Source: a virus
IMG/VR virus record: IMGVR_UViG_3300028553_000074
Location: 1-39,122 of that record
Strand: one strand, 5' to 3'
DNA length: 39,122 nucleotides
In this document: one piece after another, positions 15,667 through 23,640 of the stretch
How the letters are laid out: every line of letters starts with the position of its first letter
Numbering within the stretch: the stretch's first letter is position 1
The notes under the pieces: generated by a model
What the model was told of the DNA's origin: nothing
Seen by the model: only the letters and a program-made list of their open reading frames with translations
Database searches by the model: none
Program-made: the position numbers and the translations under genes

Positions 15667-15705
15667 ATAATAACTTATGCTTTCTCATAGTGCCGGTAAT
15701 ATTTC

Positions 15706-17781
15706 TTATGTGATATCTGTCGTGGTATTGTAACTAGTAAACCCGTTTTCTTTAATCACCTTGAGAACGCTAGGAACGCGTCCTGCAAGTTCTTCTCGGT
15801 GACTGACGAGCCATATAGATTTACTGCGTCTACGTGACATTTCTTTTAGGATTGCCATTGCATTCTCGACACCTATGCTATCAAGTCCGCTGTCGATGAG
15901 TTCATCTATGAATAGCGTGTTGATCGGGAAGTATAGATTTTCCCACACATCACGGAATGCAAACGACAGACCAAGGATGAGACGATTGCGCTCACCCCGG
16001 GACAAATTGTCGAAATCCAACTCACGACCTAACTCAGTGATCTCAACTGAAAGGTCATTCATAAACACGACTGTATGTGGAAGACCGATCTTGTCAAGAT
16101 AGTGAGTCAGTCTTGCGTTAAGATACGACAAGTTCTGATCAATGATCTTCTTGCGAACGAAGCTATCCTTGCTAGTCAGCAAGTCAAGCAAGAACTTCAA
16201 GTGATCTCCTAACTTTGACAGTTCGTTGATGATTTCAAAGTCAATAGTCAGTAGAGCATTAGCTTCCATCTCTTTGATTTGGTCAACGTATGGGTCAATG
16301 TCTTCTGCCTTCTTCTCGATCTGCTTTAACAAGCTTGATACAACACTACGATGTTCGATTGCTTCTGCTTCTGTATCATAGTGAGTTACAGGCATAGTGC
16401 CAACGATCATGCAAGAATTCTCAATCAATTGTTCTACATACGGATCAGTCTCGGTCATCTTAGCGTGGATTTGGTTCTGAATGTTTTCAAGTTCAGAGCT
16501 ATGTTTGATTGCTTCTGCTTCAGTCTTGTAGTGAGTAACAGGAGAAAGTCCCAAAACGAACAATGAATTTTTATTTTTTTCTAGCTCGTTTTGGGTTTGG
16601 GCAAGTTCTGATCTTGCTGCGGCCAAAAGGTCACGCTTACTGTGTATGACACTGGTATGATTTTCATCGTGAAGATCCTGACCACAAGTATAACACTTGT
16701 TTTCTTCAAGTGTCCTGATCTCGCCCTCTAGTTTAGTTACAAGACTCTCATCCTTTTTTAGAGTTGCCTCTAGTCCAGCGATAGTCTTGTTGAGGGCAGC
16801 AAGTTCGATCTTGCTAGCTTCATATACCTTAAGGTCATAGTGAGACTGTAGTTCGGCCGTGATGTCAATATTGCTCTTTGTATCGTAGCTAGTTTGCAGA
16901 ACCTTAACATCAGCATCACGCTTCTGTAACCAAGCAGTTTGACGAGCTAGGATAGCTTCGTAACGCTCTTGCTTTTTCTTCTTTTCGTTGTAGATTGTTA
17001 AGTCTTTATGAGCTTGAAGTTCGGCAACGATATCAATCTTGCTTAGTTCATCGTAATCACTGACGAGCTTGTCGAGGTCTTCATTGTGCTTTGCATTCCA
17101 AAGACGCTGACGGCGGCGAAGATTCTCAATCTGTTCTTCAACTCGCTTGTTGGCTTCTTGGATAGTCTTAACTTTGAATTGCTCTTGCTCAATCGTTTCT
17201 TTGGTAGACTTGATTTTTGTTTTGATTGCTTCTGCTTTCTCCGAAAGCAAAGTAATACCGAGCAATTGCTCGATGATCTTACGCTGCTCACCTGCCCCTA
17301 AGGAAAGAAACGGTTCAGTATAGGTATTCAACGCTACGATATGCTTAAACATATCATGTGACATACCTAATGTACGTTCGATCTCTTTCTGTGTGTCCTT
17401 GTTCTCGCCCTGTGCAGTATCCTTGTCCTCAGACTGTTCAACCCCGTTGACGTAGAACCTAAGAGTGTTTGGTCGGCGCCCGCGTTCAATCTTGTAATCA
17501 ACGCCCCTAGAAGAATACTCTAGTGTAACCATCATACCCTTACCGTTGGTACGATTGATTAGATTATCCTTACGAATCTTGTTGATGGGGGCATCAAACG
17601 CAGCATAGGAAAGAGCTTGCATAAGCGAAGTCTTACCGGTACCATTGCGAGAACCATCTCCACCTAAATCTAGATTTTCACCTAGGATAAGCGTGAGTTC
17701 TTTGCTGTCGAAGTTGACAGCTTGTGTTACTGCACCAATTGATAAAAAGTTACGAAGGGTGATGTTCTTAAGTATGATCAT
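15706..17781 (-). CDS. 46: recombination endonuclease subunit, gp46 / SbcC-Rad50 type ATPase
   Basis: A 691-residue SMC-like ATPase that works with gp47 to resect DNA ends for recombination-dependent replication. Walker A is GDGSRNGTGKTS (residues 41-52, K50). Two long coiled-coil arms flank a zinc hook with CYTC (C363, C366). The ABC signature is NLSRGERNR (about 588-596) and Walker B is TLFIDELIDSGLD (about 619-631). A DYDELSKIDI / SYDTKSNIDI-like repeat in the first arm and a TPVTHY/MPVTHYDTEAEAIEH-like repeat in the second arm show internal duplication of coiled-coil segments. The ATG overlaps the gp47 stop as ATGA, implying coupled translation. T4 gp46 is 560 residues, so this one has longer arms. 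Confidence 0.95.
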   Translation of the reverse strand: MIILKNITLRNFLSIGAVTQAVNFDSKELTLILGENLDLGGDGSRNGTGKTSLMQALSYAAFDAPINKIRKDNLINRTNGKGMMVTLEYSSRGVDYKIERGRRPNTLRFYVNGVEQSEDKDTAQGENKDTQKEIERTLGMSHDMFKHIVALNTYTEPFLSLGAGEQRKIIEQLLGITLLSEKAEAIKTKIKSTKETIEQEQFKVKTIQEANKRVEEQIENLRRRQRLWNAKHNEDLDKLVSDYDELSKIDIVAELQAHKDLTIYNEKKKKQERYEAILARQTAWLQKRDADVKVLQTSYDTKSNIDITAELQSHYDLKVYEASKIELAALNKTIAGLEATLKKDESLVTKLEGEIRTLEENKCYTCGQDLHDENHTSVIHSKRDLLAAARSELAQTQNELEKNKNSLFVLGLSPVTHYKTEAEAIKHSSELENIQNQIHAKMTETDPYVEQLIENSCMIVGTMPVTHYDTEAEAIEHRSVVSSLLKQIEKKAEDIDPYVDQIKEMEANALLTIDFEIINELSKLGDHLKFLLDLLTSKDSFVRKKIIDQNLSYLNARLTHYLDKIGLPHTVVFMNDLSVEITELGRELDFDNLSRGERNRLILGLSFAFRDVWENLYFPINTLFIDELIDSGLDSIGVENAMAILKEMSRRRSKSIWLVSHREELAGRVPSVLKVIKENGFTSYNTTTDIT

Positions 17782-18794
17782 AGGTTACGGTAAATCTCTA
17801 ACAGTAGTTTTGGATCATAGAAATCACTCTCGATCTTCGTGATCTGATCAATAACGATTTGGTCTACGCTCTCAAAGTTCACCTCGCCGGGAGCAAGATC
17901 CTGCGCAAACTCTGTATTCTTGATAGGAATCAAAGACATTTCTCTTAGTCCATGTTTTGGAATGAGCGTTTCACGAATAAAGCTGGCTTCTTCATACGAA
18001 ATGTCAATGTCAAGATGTACTCTGACACTAGACTTAGGAAGAAGAAGACCCTCTGGGTTATCTAAGATATCACTTAGCTTGTATACACGAAAGATAGGTT
18101 GACCTGGCCATGAATGAAACTCGGGTTCACCGCCCCAGTCTAGAATCATCATGCCTCTTGCGTCGTCTCCCGCATCTGCGTAGTTATGGGGGAAAGCGTT
18201 ACCGATATACCAGATGTTCTTTCGGCACTGGCGCTTATGAAAGTGACCAGAGAAGACCCACTCGAATCCTGAAACGTATTCTGAGTTGATCTCCCCGTGG
18301 TCGGGCATCTCTATCATTGCATTCATATAAAAATGCGGCAATTCCAGATGAGCAAATAGGTACTTGCCCTTCATTTTGAGCAACTTCTTATAGTCATCAC
18401 CTACCAACCAAGGAGCAATTACTACATCACCTTGCTGAAACCAATCATTGACGATGGTAACGTTGGGAAGATGATTTGCCCATTCGACTGAGTGAATGTC
18501 CCGACGATCACGATAATAGAGATCGTGGTTGCCAGGGATAAAATATACTCGGTCAAATGCATCGTTCAGTTTTTCTAATGCACGAAGGCCAAACTGAAGG
18601 GTGTGCATGTTGATGCTTGATCTATGGTGATTGTAGTCACCTAAGAACAAACATGTCTCGCATCCCTCAGCCTTAGCTTTAGTGATGAACCAATCTACAA
18701 ACTCAATACAATCGGTATTGTGCTGTATGCTGTTACTCTTTAACCCAAAATGAATGTCCGTAAAGACTGCTGCCTTCTTGAATAGTTCTGCCAT
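17778..18794 (-). CDS. 47: recombination endonuclease subunit, gp47 / SbcD-Mre11 type
   Basis: A 338-residue metallophosphoesterase, nuclease partner of gp46. The five family motifs are visible: DIH (D13, H15), GDYNHHR (D53), PGNHD (N89-H90-D91), FAHLELPHF, and SGHFHKRQ. These coordinate the two manganese ions and bind DNA. Length equals T4 gp47 (339). It is followed by gp46 with a 4-base overlap and preceded by gp55, the T4 order 55-47-46. An AAGGA lies about 14 bases before the ATG, rather far, so initiation may depend on the upstream gene. Confidence 0.95.
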   Translation of the reverse strand: MAELFKKAAVFTDIHFGLKSNSIQHNTDCIEFVDWFITKAKAEGCETCLFLGDYNHHRSSINMHTLQFGLRALEKLNDAFDRVYFIPGNHDLYYRDRRDIHSVEWANHLPNVTIVNDWFQQGDVVIAPWLVGDDYKKLLKMKGKYLFAHLELPHFYMNAMIEMPDHGEINSEYVSGFEWVFSGHFHKRQCRKNIWYIGNAFPHNYADAGDDARGMMILDWGGEPEFHSWPGQPIFRVYKLSDILDNPEGLLLPKSSVRVHLDIDISYEEASFIRETLIPKHGLREMSLIPIKNTEFAQDLAPGEVNFESVDQIVIDQITKIESDFYDPKLLLEIYRNL

Positions 18795-18833
18795 AATCTT
18801 ACTATAATGTCCTTAGTTGCAAATAGCAATCAG

Positions 18834-19733
18834 TTAGGTAACCTTAACTTGTTTAGGTTTTACCTCACGCATTTGCCTCGTGAACGATGGGTTAAGACCA
18901 TTCATCTCAAGAATGTCATCGCGGATGTTTTGTGTTCGCTTTTCTGAATTTAGCACTCGGCAGAAGCTATTGGTGATAGCTGCTGTGTAGTATGCAAACG
19001 GATTAGAAGACTTTGCCTCATTGAATCGAAGGCCAACATAGGTCAACTGTAGAATAGCAGAGTTACGCATCTCGTCATTATATGTGTAGCCGCGCCAGTT
19101 GAATCTCATGGCATACTTCTCACAAAGCATCATGTACATACGAGCTAGTTTATTAGTGATGTTGCCGTGATCCTTAGAGAAATGACCATTCTCAATTCCA
19201 TCAACCCAATGCGACTTACCCACACACCTAAATGTGTTGGTTTCGTCTAACTTAAAGTGCTGGAAGGGAGGGAAGTTGACTCTAACGTGAACCATATCGT
19301 CAACTTCGGCCTTCGTGGTCTTGTCTTCTAAATCAGAAAAATCTTCCAACTCGTCATCTTCAAAAACGATGATGTCTTTGGCTGTTTTCTTCTTCGTAGT
19401 CTTACGAGGCTGCTTTTGAGCAACTGGGATATGGTCCCAAGTCATGACTCTGAAGATTAAATCTTCAGTTTTTACTGATTCTGGAAGAATCTTTTCTTCT
19501 GCCTGTAGTGAAAGCCAGACTGCTCTAGTTTGTTTAGCTGCTTGGATTTGTTCTGGCTTTATTGCAAAATCTAGACTAGTTTCTATGGGAGAATCGGGCA
19601 TGTCGATGATAAGATCATATCGATTGTATTCCGGTTCAGTGAAGTAACAGTACGAGTTCTTGCTCGCGTGGATTTCTTTAAGAATGTCTTTGTTATTTAG
19701 ATAATTAACAGGTCTCTTTGGTTTTGTTATCAC
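18834..19733 (-). CDS. 55: late transcription sigma factor, gp55 type, with long N-terminal extension
   Basis: Residues about 155-299 match the late sigma factor: VGKSHWVDGIENGHFSKDHG, NITNKLARMYMMLCEKYAM, WRGYTYNDEM and the strongly conserved KSSNPFAYYTAAITNSFCRVL. The protein directs host RNA polymerase to late promoters. T4 gp55 is 185 residues, this one 299. The extra N-terminal part (about 1-105, with YLNNKDILKEIHASKNSYCYF and YDLIIDMPDSP) looks like a separate folded module, joined by a Lys-rich then acidic linker (about 108-146). The start is GTG at 19733, with AAAGGA 6 bases before it. An ATG at 19735 overlaps but is followed at once by TGA. It heads the 55-47-46-nuclease run. Confidence 0.88.
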   Translation of the reverse strand: MITKPKRPVNYLNNKDILKEIHASKNSYCYFTEPEYNRYDLIIDMPDSPIETSLDFAIKPEQIQAAKQTRAVWLSLQAEEKILPESVKTEDLIFRVMTWDHIPVAQKQPRKTTKKKTAKDIIVFEDDELEDFSDLEDKTTKAEVDDMVHVRVNFPPFQHFKLDETNTFRCVGKSHWVDGIENGHFSKDHGNITNKLARMYMMLCEKYAMRFNWRGYTYNDEMRNSAILQLTYVGLRFNEAKSSNPFAYYTAAITNSFCRVLNSEKRTQNIRDDILEMNGLNPSFTRQMREVKPKQVKVT

Positions 19734-19750
19734 ATTGTATCCTTTACAGC

Positions 19751-19789
19751 AATACGTATTGTACTAATACTGTTGCATAAATGCAACAG
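19751..19789. promoter_or_regulatory. two perfect inverted repeats between gp55 and the baseplate operon
   Basis: AATACGTATT (19751-19760) is a perfect palindrome. CTGTTGCAT (19770-19778) and ATGCAACAG (19781-19789) form a 9-pair inverted repeat with two central bases. Both lie in the gp55 leader on the minus strand. They could be operators or an RNA hairpin limiting gp55 expression. No T run follows on either side, so termination is unlikely. Confidence 0.5.
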
Positions 19790-19819
19790 CATTGGGTAAA
19801 TTTAGCGGTTTTTTGAAAC

Positions 19820-19843
19820 GATAAATACTATTAAGTATTTATC
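19820..19843. promoter_or_regulatory. divergent late-promoter-like palindrome
   Basis: GATAAATACT (19820-19829) and AGTATTTATC (19834-19843) are exact inverted repeats spaced by ATTA. Each arm carries GATAAATA, one base from the T4 late -10 octamer TATAAATA, facing outward on opposite strands. The plus-strand copy lies 27 bases before the baseplate operon ATG at 19855, a normal distance. The minus-strand copy would transcribe gp55 with a leader of about 90-100 bases. The site could equally be an operator. Confidence 0.6.
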
Positions 19844-19854
19844 AGAGGTAAAGG

Positions 19855-20823
19855 ATGGCTACACCACAGAAAGCACCCGAGTCCACGACTGACCCATCTA
19901 GGTCTGCTGTCCCGAAAAATGTGAGGCCGCAAACAGGTGCTAATGCACCTTCGTCTCAGCCACCGAACACGGGTATAACAGGGGCAAAACAGAGCGCGAC
20001 AGCACAGGCAACTAAACAAGATCAAGCTAATTTCGCAGCAGCTAAGGATTGGAGAGTTCGTCTCGCCCTTGCTCCGGGGGCGACCTACCTGTATAAAGGA
20101 GATCCTCCCGGAATCTTGCAGCCACTCGTATCTACTGATGGTGTTATATTTCCGTATACACCCAATATCCAAGTGACATATGCTGCATCCTACGACGCAC
20201 AATCGGTAACTCATAGCAACTACAGAGTTTATCAATATCAAAACAGTAGCGTCGATTCAGTAACTATTGCAGGTGTTTTTACTTGTCAGGATGTGTTTGA
20301 GGCAAACTATCTTTTAGCTGTGATTCATTTCTTCAGATCAATGACTAAGATGTTCTATGGTCAAGACAGCAATCCAAAGAACGGAACTCCGCCGCCGCTG
20401 TGCTATATTTACGGGCTAGGTGGATACCAGTTTGACGCATTGCCTTTAGCCATTACGGGGTTTACATATAATTTACCAAACGATGTTGACTATATTCCTA
20501 CTACAGGTGCTTCTCCTGCAGGGTCACCTCAACCTTCAGTGTCAAACCACAATACTAATAAGTCAGCTAACTTTTTGTCAGGATCCTCAAGATTGCTGGG
20601 AATAAACGTCGGGCCAGGAGGTACTCCTCGTCCACCTTCATATCCGTCGACCCCGGCTTCTATAAATCAAGAGACAACTTGGGTTCCCACTAAGATTGAA
20701 CTTTCGATCACCTGTGCTCCGGTACTGAGCAGAAATATGGTATCGAACAAATTCAGTTTGAGAGACTACGGTACCGGGAAACTTCTTCGTGGCTCTCAAA
20801 ACCCAGGCGGAGGTATGTGGTAA
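19855..20823 (+). CDS. baseplate tail-tube cap-like protein (gp48/gp54 type)
   Basis: A 322-residue protein that heads the plus-strand baseplate operon. Residues 1-65 are a disordered Pro/Ala/Ser/Thr-rich tail. The folded core starts at about 65. It has VIFPYTPNIQVTYAASYD, then HSNYRVYQYQNSSVDSVTIAG.FTCQD, AVIHFFRSMTKMFYGQD and FTYNLPNDVDYIPT. This core resembles baseplate/tube-junction proteins of marine T4-like phages (gp48/gp54 type), which cap the baseplate and start the tail tube. A Pro/Ser/Gly insert lies at about 220-265. GAGG lies 6 bases before the ATG, and the late-promoter-like palindrome lies just upstream. Whether it is a gp48 or gp54 equivalent cannot be decided. Confidence 0.6.
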   Translation: MATPQKAPESTTDPSRSAVPKNVRPQTGANAPSSQPPNTGITGAKQSATAQATKQDQANFAAAKDWRVRLALAPGATYLYKGDPPGILQPLVSTDGVIFPYTPNIQVTYAASYDAQSVTHSNYRVYQYQNSSVDSVTIAGVFTCQDVFEANYLLAVIHFFRSMTKMFYGQDSNPKNGTPPPLCYIYGLGGYQFDALPLAITGFTYNLPNDVDYIPTTGASPAGSPQPSVSNHNTNKSANFLSGSSRLLGINVGPGGTPRPPSYPSTPASINQETTWVPTKIELSITCAPVLSRNMVSNKFSLRDYGTGKLLRGSQNPGGGMW

Positions 20824-21140
20824 TGTCAGGTAATCAGAATTTATATCCAAAAACGAGTCCTTACAACGAAACTAACGTGGTAAGTAACAAATTCTTAGAC
20901 GTTATGGTTTCTCGCAATATTCCAATGCTACCTAGCGATGTGTATATGATGCTGACATCAGCATATGAATACAGACCTGACCTACTAGCATATGACTTGT
21001 ACGGTGACCCTAAGTTATGGTGGGTGTTTGCCGCGCGTAATCCAAACAAGTTGGGTCCTGATCCGTACTTTAATTTCACGGCTGGCTCAGGCATATACAT
21101 ACCTAATATAGATACGTTAAGAACGGTATTAGGAACTTAA
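20823..21140 (+). CDS. 53: baseplate wedge protein, gp53 type
   Basis: A small wedge protein of 105 residues from the ATG at 20823. The core PSDVYMMLTSAYEYRPDLLAYDLYGDPKLWW followed by VFAARNPNKLGPDPYFNF is typical of short gp53-type baseplate proteins (Tyr-Arg-Pro-Asp-Leu, Leu-Tyr-Gly-x-Pro-x-Leu-Trp-Trp), ending in a LysM-like GSGIYIPNIDTLRTVLG. T4 gp53 is longer (about 196 residues). The ATG overlaps the stop of the preceding gene (TAATG), with GGAGGT 8 bases before it. A GTG at 20817 would be too close to that Shine-Dalgarno. Confidence 0.75.
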   Translation: MSGNQNLYPKTSPYNETNVVSNKFLDVMVSRNIPMLPSDVYMMLTSAYEYRPDLLAYDLYGDPKLWWVFAARNPNKLGPDPYFNFTAGSGIYIPNIDTLRTVLGT

Positions 21141-21141
21141 G

Positions 21142-23628
21142 ATGGCATTCACGAACCCACTCGTAGGAACAGCAGACGGTGATAGCGGGGCACCACAAGC
21201 ATCAGCGCCTGGAACTACTCCCAACTCTCCGGCAGGACCGCTGGGTGCAGGTGGAACCACTTCGTCTACTGCCACAAATAATTCGTCTACTCCTCCTCCT
21301 AGTGTACCGGAAAGCAATGAAAGCTCTACCCTTCCACCTAGTCCAACCGGATACCAATACCAAGCAAGCAGTGCTAGTACTCAGCAAGTAGCTTCGTTTT
21401 CAATGCCAGGTAGACGGTTAAAAAATCCTCTAGGAGAGTTTCCCACTTATACCTATCAGCTTAGTCTGTACATGATCACACCAGATGCGTATGAAGCATT
21501 TGTCGCTAGCGGTAGGACAAAGATTGATATATTTAATACGATGACTGCCGGAACCGACGCGGGTGGTGCTTTTCTTATTGCACAGAGCGGTGGAATCAAC
21601 AACACTACTAGCAAGAGAATGCCGGGATTCGACTTCGATTTTGGTATCGATAACTTAGAGATTTCGCAAGTAATCAACACTAAATCTACTCAAGACTCTG
21701 ATTTATCAAAGTTCGCCTTCACATTTCAAGTAATTGAGCCGTATGGGTTCTCGTTTATAACTAAAATTAGAGATGCAAATAGAATAATTACTGAATACAT
21801 GGGCGGGACAACTAATGCTCCTGAAAACGGGGTAAAGCAATTTTTCATATTAGGAATTAGATTTTTTGGTTATAACGTCGCAGGCGTCCCGGCTAAGCCC
21901 ACAGACACGATGTCGTATAACGGAGACAATGTAGGACAACCAAACGAGAATCAAACAATTGACCCCCTGTCACAAAGCGGAGCAATATTTGAACATTTCT
22001 ATGATTTAACTATGACAGGTATCAAGTTTAAAGTTGACGGAAAGATGACTGTTTATAATATTGAAGCTATCAACTCTGGGCAACAAGCAGGGTTCTCTAT
22101 AAAGCGAGGCATGATCAATTATACTAGACCTATCACAGGAACTCATGTAGGTGAGATGTTAGATAAATTAATGGTTGAACTGAATACTGAACAAGTTACA
22201 TTATCTGACGAACGCAAAATCAACACCCCCAACCATTATGAGATTGTATGGATGCCTGGTACTCAACAGATCATCGATGCGACTGTAATATCTCCTGCGG
22301 ATTTGGCTAAAGCTAAATCTCCGGGCAGTGGCGCAACTTCTACCCAAGGAGTTACTGTTGCTACAGAAACGCAAAATCAAACGGCTTTAAACGGCGTTGC
22401 ACAGTCGATAACGTTTTTACACGACACTAGTATTTTAGCTGCAATCAATCAAGTAATTGCACAGAGTTCTTATCTAGAAGACGCATTAAAAGTAGTATAC
22501 ACTACTGCATTAGAAGCTCCGACGACAACCGGGCCTCCTTCTGTAATTGATAACACTCAGCAAAAAAAGGTAAGTTGGTATAGTTGTACAGCGCAGATAA
22601 AGAAAATAGCGTGGGATAACATCGTGAACGACTGGGCCTATGATATCGCTTACATCATACAAAAATACGAAACTCCGGTTGTAGATAGTTCGCTTGTAAA
22701 ATCAGGAAGGTACTATCCGGGCCCACACAAGCGGTATGACTATTGGTATACTGGAAAAAATTCCGAGATTATCAGCTACGAGCAAACATTTGATAATCTA
22801 TTCTTTAATGTGGCATTGGATCCCGGTGAGGGTGCCGCTGCTGGAACCGGAGGATCCAGTCCAGCGGCTAATTCCAGTGATAATAATGCCAGCAATCCCA
22901 CCAATACCGCAATAGTTCCGGGAAAGTTTACTGCTCAACCTCGTATAGGTAAAACAGCTAACGGTATGGAAGCTCAAAATAATTACATAACGTCTCTATA
23001 TGATCCTGGCTCGTTTGCTCAAGCAAGCATCAGCATTTTAGGTGACCCTGATTATTTGATGGCTGAACCCACCTTCAGTGAAAGCGTGATATACGACCCC
23101 GTTTATGGTTCGAATGGGTATTCACTTAATCCAGGCGGCGGCCAAGTGTTTATTGAAATTGATTTTAAAGAAGCAGTAGACTACACTAGTCAAACCGGAA
23201 CTCTTAGTATCAATGACTCTATTCAATTTTGGAAATACCCTGAAAATCTTACTAAAGATAGAAAGATTAAAGGCGTGAGTTACATGCTCACTGAATGTTC
23301 TAGTAAATTTAGAAACGGGATTTTCAGGCAAGACCTAACAGCAACTATTAACGATTTTGAGGACCCTGGCATCGGAAACCCGGCAGCAGCAGACAGCGGC
23401 AGACCCGCTGGCCCGGTCGGCTCCCAAGGAGCCACTGGAACTGCAGGGGCTCAAGAAAGACGGGGCGCACAAGGCGCCCAAGGCACACTAGGTGATCGTC
23501 CTTATAATTCAAGTAACCCAACTAACCAGGCCACTAATACTAATAATCAGACTCCGGCAACACCCGTGACTATGACCGGTCCCGGAGGACAACCAGTTGC
23601 AAGTAGCGATGGATCACGGCGCGGATAA
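21142..23628 (+). CDS. baseplate hub-like structural protein with collagen-like tail
   Basis: An 828-residue protein between gp53 and the gp5-type spike. Residues 1-85 are Pro/Ser/Gly-rich and disordered. The core begins with GRRLKNPLGEFPTYTYQLSLYMITPDAYEAF and continues with MPGFDFDFGIDNLEISQVI and FAFTFQVIEPYGFSFI. Its C-terminal domain has FIEIDFKEAVDY, GVSYMLTECSSKFRNGIFRQDL. These fit hub components of marine T4-like phages and the position suits a gp27 role, the ring that holds gp5; that is an inference. Residues about 755-785 carry Gly-x-y triplets (GPVGSQGATGTAGAQ, GAQGAQG) like collagen, then an Asn/Thr/Gln-rich tail. The ATG lies two bases after the gp53 stop, with AGGA upstream. 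Confidence 0.55.
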   Translation: MAFTNPLVGTADGDSGAPQASAPGTTPNSPAGPLGAGGTTSSTATNNSSTPPPSVPESNESSTLPPSPTGYQYQASSASTQQVASFSMPGRRLKNPLGEFPTYTYQLSLYMITPDAYEAFVASGRTKIDIFNTMTAGTDAGGAFLIAQSGGINNTTSKRMPGFDFDFGIDNLEISQVINTKSTQDSDLSKFAFTFQVIEPYGFSFITKIRDANRIITEYMGGTTNAPENGVKQFFILGIRFFGYNVAGVPAKPTDTMSYNGDNVGQPNENQTIDPLSQSGAIFEHFYDLTMTGIKFKVDGKMTVYNIEAINSGQQAGFSIKRGMINYTRPITGTHVGEMLDKLMVELNTEQVTLSDERKINTPNHYEIVWMPGTQQIIDATVISPADLAKAKSPGSGATSTQGVTVATETQNQTALNGVAQSITFLHDTSILAAINQVIAQSSYLEDALKVVYTTALEAPTTTGPPSVIDNTQQKKVSWYSCTAQIKKIAWDNIVNDWAYDIAYIIQKYETPVVDSSLVKSGRYYPGPHKRYDYWYTGKNSEIISYEQTFDNLFFNVALDPGEGAAAGTGGSSPAANSSDNNASNPTNTAIVPGKFTAQPRIGKTANGMEAQNNYITSLYDPGSFAQASISILGDPDYLMAEPTFSESVIYDPVYGSNGYSLNPGGGQVFIEIDFKEAVDYTSQTGTLSINDSIQFWKYPENLTKDRKIKGVSYMLTECSSKFRNGIFRQDLTATINDFEDPGIGNPAAADSGRPAGPVGSQGATGTAGAQERRGAQGAQGTLGDRPYNSSNPTNQATNTNNQTPATPVTMTGPGGQPVASSDGSRRG

Positions 23629-23640
23629 TAGAAAGTAAAT

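Noticed and set aside
20817-20822. GTG start for the gp53-type gene
   Set aside because: It lies only 3 bases after the GGAGGT ribosome site; the ATG at 20823 has the right spacing.
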